64,000 nucleotides of DNA from Ascidia mentula (lineage: Eukaryota; Chordata; Ascidiacea; Phlebobranchia; Ascidiidae): contig OX387200.1 in the NCBI GenBank assembly GCA_947561715.1, forward strand, positions 4,776,501 to 4,840,500, in the 5' to 3' direction. The notes beneath the pieces were generated by a model. That model saw only the letters and a list, made by a program, of their open reading frames with translations. It did no database searches and was not told the origin of the DNA. Made by a program: the position numbers and the translations under genes. Positions 49,301-61,300 of the stretch are shown here, piece after piece. Within the stretch, counting starts at the first letter, position 1. Every line of letters starts with the position of its first letter.

Positions 49301-52300
49301 CACCACTGGACTGGGAACCACCACTGCTGCAGCTACAACCACCCCCAGTAAGTTTCGTTTGTTTGAAATACAGTGAAGAGTTTTTAGGATTAAGTTTAAT
49401 GGCGAAATTCTATTCTGCCTTGTGTCTGATAGCTTGTGACAATATAAACTAAAGTGTAAATCACGTGTTTGTAAAGTGTCATGTATTGAAATATAATGAC
49501 ATAAACAGAAAATCCCTATATCTTAACGCCAGATGTTTTTCCCAGAATATTGTGATGATGCGCTCGGCATGGACTCTGGTCTCATCGAGGACCAGCAGAT
49601 CTGGGCTTCCTCCTATCTTCCCGACCACAACCCGGAGTTTGCGAGAATCCGTTCATCGGAGGACCCCAAACCACTATCCTGGACTCCGAAAGAAAACGAT
49701 GAGAAACCGTATTTGGAAATCTCCTTCCTCGATCTGACAGAGGTAACTGGCATCTCAACACAAGGTGGAGAGGACGGTGGTTTTGTCGGACAATATACAG
49801 TGGAGTATGCTGACAAGGAGGGTGTGAAGATGGTCGAGGAGACGGTGGTAGATGAGAATGGTGAAACTGTCACACGTCCTGTCGTTTTTGAAGGTACTAA
49901 CTGCTTCAATAAAGTTTAAGAAAAGGCCATAATTAATGAAGGAAAAAACTGTACAGAAGAATAGTTTCTAAAATAGAGTAATATTGTCTCTGAAGTGTAA
50001 TATTGTCCATGTCTTTTTATACATGTTATGCACAAGAGTGATAATTATATTTGCGTTTAAAGCCAACACCGATGATCACACCGTAATAAAGAATCGTCTT
50101 CCCGAGCCAATTATCGTCAAACGCATCCATCTCTTCCCTGTTCTCTCATCCTCATCCAAGATCAGTCTCCGAGTTGAGCTTCACGGATGTGGAGAAGGGG
50201 TTGAGACGACCACCACCGCAGGACAACCGCAAACAACCACTGGTGAGGCGCCAGGAACCACTACGACACCATTCTTGGAAGAATCAACCACCGAAACAGT
50301 CACTAAGACCACGGAGCCAGTAGTAACCACCTCAGTTGCTGGTAAGTGTGGTTTCTTAAAAAAATAGTGTTCAAAAACATGGCATTCCGATTTTCGGCGA
50401 TTTTCGGCTTCTCAGTAACAGAACCTTTTGTTAAGGAACCACCACAACTAAAAGCATTGAAACTACCACCACCGAGGTGGTAAAATCAACACCAATCTCC
50501 AGTACTACAAGCGGAGTGGTTCAAACTACCTCAGAAAAACCGGTTACAACTGTGGAAACCACAACATCAGGTAAGCATCTCGATATAATATTTCTACCAC
50601 TTGTAGGCATCACGAAAAAGACCATTGCGTTTTAAAATCTTCACATGAATTTTTCATTAGTTGTTGAAACTACCACAACCAACGTTGTTGAAACAAGTCC
50701 CGAAATTTGTCGTCTTGATATGGGGATTGACGTCCAGTCATCCAACACCGTTGGTGCCGCAACACTTTCCGCGTCATCGACCAAACAGGAAAGTTCCCCA
50801 GAATTCGGGCGACTCAATAGCGAGGCTGATAACGGTTTGCCATTGGCTTGGGCCCCGTCAATTAACATGCCTTCACAGTATTTGCAGGTATGTCCGAAGT
50901 GTGTATTCTGTAAATACTATTATAGTGGCCTTTGATCTGTCGTAATACCTCGGTTCAAAGTTAAAACTTATGTAATTTATTAGATTTCATCTAATTTTAT
51001 CGTCAGTTTGTTTTATTTGCAAATAACAGTACCAATGCACATCGAAAATACAATTAAAATGTATTTGCAGGTGTGCCCGAAAGACGTATTCTAAGTAAAA
51101 CAAGTAGCCTTTGATCTGCTGTAACACCTCGGTTCAAAGTTAAAACTTATATAAAATCAGATAAATGTTGTTTCTAAATTCTTAGTTTTTCATCTACTTT
51201 TATACTCTCATAAGTTTGTGACATTTGCAAATAACACTGTTGGTGTACACATTAGAAATATCGCACTGCTGTTTATTTACCAGATCCACGTTGCTATTGA
51301 TTTGTTTCTTACGTTTAAACTGTATCGCAGGTTACGTTCGTACGTCAAGTAGTCGTCACAGAAGTCCTCATACAAGGTGGTGGAGAGGAGGGCTGGGTGA
51401 GCAAGTTCAGTGTTCACACTAGTAAGAATGGAGTGGAATGGCGAGGCGTGGATGTAACATCACTTACTAGCACTGATAACGCTCTCGTGTTTAGCGGAAA
51501 CACTGATGGTACCTCGACCAAACAGGTGTGTTTTACGATTTGATGCCCTAATGGGGTAATGATTTTTTTAAGGTTGTTTAAAATAACTTCCAGTGAAAGC
51601 TGAGAATTTTATTTCATAAAATTGGAATAGTGGTTCGAGATTTTTAAGTATTTGTTACAAAATAATGCTGGCAAGCAAGAATAGTTTTTCAAATCATCTG
51701 AATCGTTTTTGTGTGAAGAAATTTAAAAGTGCTGTAATAGATTGAATGCAGTTAAAACTCTTTGTTGTGGTTAGGTTCCAATGCCTTTCCCACTGGAAGC
51801 CATAGCCGTGCGAATTGTGCCTATGGCCTGGCATAAGAACATTCTCATGCGCGTTGACTTGCTCGGATGCTACAAAGAGGTTGAGACCACTACCGTGGAG
51901 ACTGTTACATCCACTGAGATTGTTACGACTACTGAGAAACCAGTGGTAGGCAAACTTAAACTGGATCGAAGTAACCACCTCAAAAAAAATACCTTTTTTT
52001 ATACTAGTCGACGTCAAGTGGACCTGGGACCACCTCGTCGGTTGAAATTACAACGACAAAGGAAGTTTTGCCAACCACAACCGTCCTTGTTACGACCACC
52101 GGCCCAGCAGGCGATACGACAACGGCTACGGGATCGGTCACTACAAGTACTCCATCTGGTGAATCAACCACATCGAAATCAACCATGGCCACCACGAGCC
52201 AGCCAATTGGTGAAAGCACCACTACACCTTCTGGCGAATCCACTACTTCTGGACCGCTTGGTACAACAAGCACCCTACCTGGGCAAACAACAACGCTTCA

Positions 52301-55300
52301 GACAGGCGAGGTTACCACCTCGAAGGGAGTGATGACAACTACAAGCGGAACGATTGGTGTCACGACCACTAAACCAACTGAGGCATCAACAACAACCAAG
52401 GAAACAACCAGCCAAGGGCTTACAACCACCACAGTGTCGCAAGAAACATCATCTAGCGTCCCAGTGGTAACAACAACGACCGTTGTGGTTCCTGTGGAAT
52501 CCACCAGTGCCCCAATAGAAACCAGTCCAGCTGGTGAAAGCACAACTACTTCTGGTAAGCTTTGTTGCATTTTTTATATTCAGTTTACTGACTTTTGATG
52601 CATAAAGGCGTGGTTAGTACAACTCCAACTGGTGAGACTGTATCGACATCGAAGGCCCATGAAACGACCACTGTCACTGTCGAGAAAACTACTGGCACGA
52701 CAACAGTCGGTGGGTTTACGGGTTTATGAGTATAAAATTGTAACAATAATAGTATGTATTCAACTTTTGATTTGTCATAGAAATTTGCGACGAGCCAATG
52801 CCCGTAGAGAGCTCTCCTGGTACCGATTCGGTTGTTGCTTCCTCAACCAAGGACGGAAGTCAACCGTCTGATGTTGTACTGCGTGAGACCCCCGAAGGAG
52901 AAACACCAGCGTCATGGTCACCTCTCGATGACGACGAATCACCTTTTGTCGAACTGCGCTTCCCAACTCTCATAAAAATTACTTCGATCGTTACGAAGGG
53001 CGGCGAGAACGGGGAGTTTGCGTCTCAATTTATTGTGCTGACCTCTGAAACGGATGAAACCGAGTTGAAAGACATATCTGTAACTGAAAGTACCCGCGAC
53101 GGTGTGATAACCTTGCCGAAGTTTTTTAGTGGCAACAACGACGATACCACAGCGGTAAGACATCCCCTTGATGAGCCCGTGGTGGCTCGCATCGTTCGCA
53201 TCTACCCAAAAAGGAGTGAACCGAATGCTCCCATGAGCTTGCAAGTTGAAATTCGCGGATGCTTGAAGGAAGTTACAACTACGGTGCCAGCCACTGTGGA
53301 AACCACCACTGAGACCGTTGTAACTGAAACTGTTCCAGTAGAAACCACCACTGGCGAGGTATCATCATCGTCCACTTCCAAGCCAGTTTCAACCAGCACC
53401 GCAAGCCAGCCCTCAACAACCAAAGAAACAACCACAACTGTAACTGAAGTGGTAACTCCCATTGAATCTACAACCACAGGCGAAGTTGCAACCACCACAC
53501 CAAAAATTGTGACCACAACGACAACCAGAGAGACAGAAACCAGTACGCCCGTGGTGGTTTCTAGTTCCGAGGCACCGACCACTACACCAGGCGTGTCCGT
53601 CAGTGTTGAGACCATTCCACCTGAGACTACCACCACCACTTCTGAACCACTCAAAGTATGCGACGAAGCAATGGGTTTGGAATACGGGGTCGAAAACCCA
53701 GTCTTGAATCCCACTATCTACACTTCAAGCAACTTCGACAAAGCCGAACGTGCTCGCTTGAATTTTGTTGACGAAAATGGTTCACCTGACGCATGGAAAC
53801 CAGATTCCACCGACTCAAACCCTTGGTTGGTTGTCTCTTTCGACCACCCCGTCGTTGTAACCTCCGTGCTGGTGCAAGGTGCAGGATCTACCGAAGATTA
53901 CGTCACCGAATTTACCGTCGAGTATTCCAAGAACGGTGGAGCGACTTGGAACCGAGTAGTTGACCTAAATGACAGCCCCGTTGTATTTTCTGGAAACGAC
54001 GACAGTCAATCGGTAGAAGAGGTAGAGTTGCCCGAACCCATTGAGTTGATCACATCTCTGCGAATCGTACCAAGAGATTGGAACAACGTCCCAGCGTTAA
54101 GGATAGAGGTCCGCGGCTGTTATAAGATTATAACCACCACAACAACTCGAGTCACAACCACTGAAGTCGTAACCACAACAATCCCACCTGGCGTTTCAAC
54201 CACATCAACACCTGGAGAGACAACCAGTCAGTCTGGTTCCACAACCACTCAGTCTTCGGAGACCACCACCCTTTCACCTGAAGTTTCCACCACATCTGCC
54301 GAAGGAGTAACCACGACTACTTCACCCGGCGTTACCACCACGAAGTCTTCAGAAACGACAACGCTTCCACCCACCGCTTCATCCACCACACAAGGCGAGG
54401 TATCAACTACGACTAGTGTGCCCACCACATCCTCCACTCAGACGTCGTCTGTCATCTTGACAACGTCATCCTCCGGTTCTACCACTCTAGTACCTGGTTC
54501 GACGACCACTGGAGGGGAACCAGTAAGCACCACCAGTAAGGTTTCGAGTAGCACGGAAACAGTTGTTACCTCCACTGCCACAAACCCTATAGAAACCACT
54601 GCGTCGACCGAAAGTACCACCCCGCCGCCACCAACACCTCCACCGTTCCCGACAAGCGAGGTAGTTACCAGCACCGAACCACCAAGCACAACCCCGGAGA
54701 CGGAAACATCACCATCTGTTGGCACCACAACCACTGGTGAAACTGTCAAGACGTCACCTACTCCTGGAACGACTACTACTGGATCCGTAACGGAAACGTC
54801 TCCAGGCGAAACAACCACCAAAGGGGTTGAGTCTTCAACAACCACTGAAGGACCAGTTACTCAATCAACTACTGGTGAACCAGTGGACACAACAGCATCT
54901 TCACAACCAGGCACCAGCTCGACTGCTCTTGTCACCACTACAACCAGCAAGGTGGTTACAGTAGAGGAGACAACACAAGGTAAATTTTATGGATTAGTGT
55001 TTATTTTCTTGAGAAAAACAATATTTTTTTACGGCAATACATGGCGAAACTATATGATGATTAAATAACAAAATCTTATAGTTTCGTATTCGAAACACTA
55101 TTTAACAACACACCATCAATTCACCAATTACCCAGGTAAACCATCAATTCATCAATTACCCAGTTGTTTCTTCTGTTTGCAGAAATTTGTGACAAGAAAA
55201 TGGGAATGCAAAGCCGCCTGATACCAGATGACTCGATTACGGCAAGTTCCAACAAGCCAGGAAGCGAACCACGCGACGCCAGACCCACCTCTGTCACAGA

Positions 55301-58300
55301 AGAAGGCCTACCCTCTTCGTGGTCACCAACAGACCAAGACGAGAAACCATATCTTGAAGTTCGCTTTCCCAGCGTCGTGCGCATTACCGGCATCCGCACA
55401 ACTGGTGGCGAGAACGGCGAATTTGTGCCAAAATACATCATTAAGTACTCTCCGAGCGACGACGCGGAACTGGTAGATATTACTGAAACCGTGGCCGTAC
55501 AAACAGAAACCGGTGTAATTTACGTGAACGTACCAGTCGTGTTCCATGGAAACAGGGACGACCACAGCGTCAAGGAAAACACCATTGAACCAGTCGATGT
55601 GGTTGTAGTGCAAATCTTCCCCATTAGGTCTGCGCCAGAGGAGCCGATTAGCTTGCAAGTTGAGTTTATAGGATGCGAGGAACCAACAACCACTCCGGTA
55701 ATAGTGGAAACAACTGTTGAAACAACCATCAAAACCACAACACCAGCGTTTGAAACGACGAGCACAAGCGCACCAGAAACCGCTTCCACCAAAGAAACAA
55801 CCGTCGTCGTTACTGAGAAAACCACTCCGGTGTCGGAGTCCACCACAGCAAGTACTGTCGTGGTAACAACAACCAAAACAGTTGAAACCACAACTGCCAG
55901 CACAGAAGGCTCTACCACTACTGTTCCTGGAACCACCACACAAGCACCAGAGACAACCCCCACCGAACCAACTGTGAATATTTGTAATGAGGAAATGGTG
56001 TTTGATCTGCAGGCGAACAACGTTATTTACAAACCATCCGTCTCGGCGTCAAGTAACACACCGGAAGATGGAGTCGCAGGTCTTAATTCGCCCGATCCCT
56101 GGATGCCAACTTTGGAAGACGCTGACGATATGGACGGTTCGTGGATTCAAGTTGACTTCCCAATACCAGTTTACGTTCTCTCCATAGTCACAAAGGGAGC
56201 TGGTCCAGGCACTAATGAATTTGTCACCGATTATCGCGTTGAATACCAACAGGAGGACGGGTCTTGGGTTCCTGCCATTTCCGAAGATCAAAGGCCCTTC
56301 TTCAGCGGAAATACTGATGACAGTGGCGAGGTTGAGCGCAGTTTGGCAAGACCGCTTCTTCTTAAGTCGATGCGCATAAGACCTACGAAGTGGAACGACT
56401 TGTTGCCCGCCCTACGTTTTGAGCTCCGCGGTTGCTTTACGCGCGTACAGGAGACCACTACCGTGATCACTGAATCCACCACCGAAGTTGTGACCACCAC
56501 AAAGAAACCAGTTTCAACAACCGAAGCCGTAGAAACCACTACCAGTGCTGGTGTTCCAGAAAGCACAACAACTGCAGGGGTGCCTGGAACAACTACATCC
56601 AGTGTACCAATCGAAATCACCACTACGAAAGTTGTTGAACCAACCACAACCACTGTCGCGGTTACGACCACTATTCCTGGCAGCGAGCCGACCACAACAA
56701 GCCAAACCAGCACCTCTGGTGAATCCGCAACCACCAGTTCTTCTGTGACCACCACTGCGCCGCCAGTTGTCTCTTCCACTTCTGGAGCGACAACCGTATC
56801 GACGTCTGGTCACATGACAACAACCACCTTCTCTCCTGGTTTCACGACTACGTCTGGCCAACCAGTCAGTTCGCAGCCGACAACTTCGATACCTGAGCAA
56901 GAAACTACCATCTCATCTGGTGTTACTACAACAACCATGGCTTCAAGCTCTACGACTGAAGAGGTTCTTACAAGTACCACCTCACCTGCACTGGTTACCA
57001 CATCAAAGACGGTCGTCAGCACGTCGGAACTCACCACGCCAAGTAAGTTTTAGTCTTCATTATTAATTAACCACTATCAGAACATATTGAGAAAATATGG
57101 TGCCTGATACAATAAAAGTACCATAACGAATCGTTTGCTTAAAATTGTGGTTTTCGTTAATCATCTCAATAAACATCTATGTTTAACTACACTGTTTAGA
57201 GAAATCTCGTGTCATAACGTTGCATTGACTTATAGCTGAGTCAACTACCAGTGGGCCAGTAGTGGTTGACACAACCACTGAGAAAGTAATGACGACCACG
57301 TCACCGGTAACCGAAAGCCAACCAGTCACCACAAGCGAGGGTTCAACTGAAGTTGTGACAACCACAAGCGGTGTTGAAGTTGTGACCACCGAAACAGTTA
57401 CTACAACACCAATGTCGGAGGGCACAACCACATCGTCTGGTTTGCCAAGCTCCAGCACATCCGCACCACAAACTACCGTAAAAACCACTTCCAAAGTAAG
57501 CGAAACCACCACGGTAACGGTAACTAGTACGCCACAAACAACGGAGGGCCTGTTGAAATGTGAAGACTCTATGTATCTCCTTACCCAATACAAAGGTAGG
57601 TTTGCTTTACAAAATACAAATTCTGTGATCAATCATAAAGCACGTTTGGGTACATATATTTAATGGTTAAAGAAGTGATTTAATATTTTTATTGGGATTT
57701 CCATAGGACAAACATGCAACGCTGCTTGTTTTACACAATTAAATCAAATTGCTTAATAACAAAATCCAAAAAAAAACTTATGCACATTTCAGGTGTGCCG
57801 GTACCTGGTTCGAAGTACGTTGCCTCGAGCAATCCTGAACTAGCACACGACGCAAACGTGGACATTCCAGCGGCTACTGGCGGGATCCAGGCGCGTACCC
57901 CAGAACTCAGTGCATGGAGTCCAACGCCAGAGGACACAGTTTCATGGTTGCAAATTGACTTCGACGTTCCAGTCACAGCGATGGAGATCCTAACACAGGG
58001 AAGTGTCGGTGACGTGAAATGGACGACCACTTACTTTGTCCGTTACACCACTGACCAACCTGGTACAGACAGACAATGGCACACCGTTCTCGATGAAGAA
58101 ACCACTGTGCCCAAGGTATGGGTGGCAATGTAACTGTATTTAGCCCTTCATAATACCAGTGGCAACTTTACATACGTAGAACCTTTTTAACTTATGTTTT
58201 GTCAGGTATTTGAAGCCAACGTCGATGACACAGGTGCTGTAATATCGCAACTGCCCGAACCCATTCCCGACGTCACAGCCATGCGAATAATTCCTCGCAC

Positions 58301-61300
58301 GTGGAACGGAGGGGAAACACCGACCCTCAGAGTGGACATCTTGGGTTGCGCTGGTCCGGCACCATCCACGACCACCGTGAAGATGGTAACCACCACAACA
58401 AGTGGTGAGACGGTTACCACAACATCGAACCCTGTACCTCCATCCACTGAGGTAAAAATGCACAATAGCCTTTTTAACCAATAAATTAACATGCATTTTT
58501 AGGGACCAGAAACAACCACTACACCATTAGTTGAAGTGACAACAACCAAGGCAAGTTCACCAACGACAACCAAGGTTGAAACCATTACAGTTAATTCTAC
58601 GGGGTCTAGTTCCTCATCAACAAGCCCACCGTCCACAACAGAAAAATCGACTGTGGTAACAACGACCCCAGCTGACCTTTCGACAACCAGCACCATTACA
58701 ACCAAGTTGCCCGTCGACACCACCACGAAGTCAACCCCCGTTGAAACCACATCCACGTCTTCGGTAACCGAAACCACGCCCGGTTCACCAGTGACAACCA
58801 CAACCATGCCAATGCATTCTTCAACAACGTCCAGCGCAACTGGCGTTGTAACGACCACCACTGTATCGGTTTCTTCCTCGCAACCGATCACAACATCATC
58901 CAGTGTTCTCACAAGCTCAACGTCCGGCGTGGAAACGACCACAGTGGTCACTACCACGAAGTCGTCCGAAATCACCACAACCCCGCCAGGTAATATTGGC
59001 AAAAACATAATTTTCAGCTCCTAAAGTTCGTTTTGTACCAACAAGTATGTATGCCTATCACTAAATGTTCGTAGTGTATTACCATATCGTTGTGCAAACC
59101 AATGGATTTCAAAAGACATAAACTTGCCTTTTGTAACACAGGTGTTTGCGACGAACCAATGGGAATGGAGAGCTACGATATTCCAGACGACTCTATCTCT
59201 GCGTCATCAGAGAAAGATGGCAGCCCAGCGAGTAAAGCACGAGTATCCGGAAACAGCGAGTTCGCACCAGAATCTTGGTCACCTCTTGATTCGGACCAGT
59301 CACCATACCTCGAAGTCCGTTTTGACAAACCAGTGCAAATCACGTCTATTCTTACCCAAGGCGGTGGCAACGGAGAGTTCGTCGGCGAGTACAAGATCGA
59401 GTCATCACCCGACGACAGTCAACCAGTCGAGTTTGTCACCACTCGGGTCGAGTTAGAGGACGAAGCTGGTGTAGTCACTGTGGAAAACGTACCTGCAATT
59501 TTCCAAGGCAACAATGATGACCAGACCATCCAAGAGAACGTGCTGGTTGAGCCACTGGTTGCTAAAGTCATCCGAATCCTTCCTCTCCGCCAGACTCCCG
59601 ACCAGCCAGTAAGCATCCGCGTGGAATTTCGCGGTTGCGTCAAGGAAACCTCCACAACCACACCTTACATTGTTGAAACGAGCACAGAGGAAGTGGTGTC
59701 AACTACACCTCTAATCCCCAGTGAAACCAGTACTACTGGTTCGATTGCAGAGACCACCACTACCGCATCCAGCCCAATTCCAACAACCAGTGGTTCCGTT
59801 AGTGAAAGCACCACGACCGAAGTCGTTACCACCACCCCATTGGCACCGGAGTCGAGCACTACAAAATCGACTGTAGTAACGACCACCAAAACCATGGCAG
59901 TTTCTACCACCACTGAAGGTAAACTATTACATTGCCGCTCTTGGTACCACAGATGCCACTTTCCGTCTCTCTGATAAACATAAATGTACAAGTTGTCTGC
60001 ATTTAGTCAAGACTAAGCTAGATGTTGTAGCTCTCATTTGACTGCAAAGTTACAGTTACATCGTGTATAAAGTTCTGCAGGATGTGAAAAACTTTGCAAA
60101 GTGAATTGAAAATCGCGGTCTATCTCAACGGAAGCGTTAAATAACCCCAAAAACTTTTCGTCAGGCATTTGCAACAAAGAAATGGGAATCCAAGTTGCCC
60201 CAGAAAACCAGATTGGAAACCCCGTGATCTCGGTGTCGAGCAACAACGGTCTAGTGGATGCTGCCAGACTTGACAGTAACTCACCTACTGAATTGGCCTG
60301 GGTGCCAACTAATGACGACATCAACCCATTTGTGCAAGTCGACTTCGAAACAACTGTCACCATTACAGGTATAAAACTGAGCGTTCCGAATATTTGCTAT
60401 ATACGTTTCTTTGTAAACGAAAGTTTACAAAACGAAATAAGTTTGTGAATCATTGTGGTCTAATTGTAAATGAAGCTTCGGCAGGAAATGACCTAAATGG
60501 TTCCTGAATTACCAAAATAAATTAGAGCTAAACGTCACTCGATTATTTGCTTAGTTTAATAAAACGCTTTTTACGCACAGGTGTTCTAATGAAGGGAGGC
60601 TCGACACCTAGTGGCGAAGAAGCCTTTGTAACATCATTCTCTGTTGAATACACGCTCGACGAACCTGGTCCGGACCGCCAGTGGACGCCGGTTCAGGAAC
60701 CCACATCATTTGACGCAAACACTGGTTCATCGGAAGTGACTGCAGTCGATTTGCCGAAATCCATTGTGGTTAAGGTTGGTTACATAAACGCTTGTACATA
60801 GTGATCTAAGCGTAACATCAGGTAGATGGTGGATGTGTATAGTGCAGGAAAATTGTTCTGACAAGAAGATTATGTATATGTAAATTACGTTGGTCTACCT
60901 AAGCGTTTTGTTGGTTTCAAGGCTGTGCGAGTTCATCCGCGTACGTGGTCTGTCGAACCAGCTATGCGACTTGAACTGGTGGGTTGTTATTCGGAACCAT
61001 CCACCACGACTGTGGTCGAAACCACCACGACAAAATCGTCGGTCAGCACTACAGAGAAACTTCCCGAAACCACGACTTCGAATCCTGCAACCACAAGTAA
61101 GTGCGGTGGTTTATATTACGCACCAATTAAATGTTGACCATTTAATGCTGGTGAAACGCCGGACTACTTTGCAACGGAATTTAATTTTCTAATTTTCTCC
61201 TGATTTGTAGCGCCAGCTTCAACATCTGGAGTCGTTACAACCACCACGCGGGCGTTCCCAAGTTCCTCTACCGTAGAGACGACAACAAAAGAAGGCGAAA

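Noticed and set aside
52004..56900. Long minus-strand open frames rich in Val, for example 53202-53714, 55520-56020 and 56288-56779
   Set aside because: They are the antisense shadow of the Thr/Ser-rich mucin tracts (ACC/ACA codons read as GGT/TGT/GTG), with low complexity and no start or splice context.
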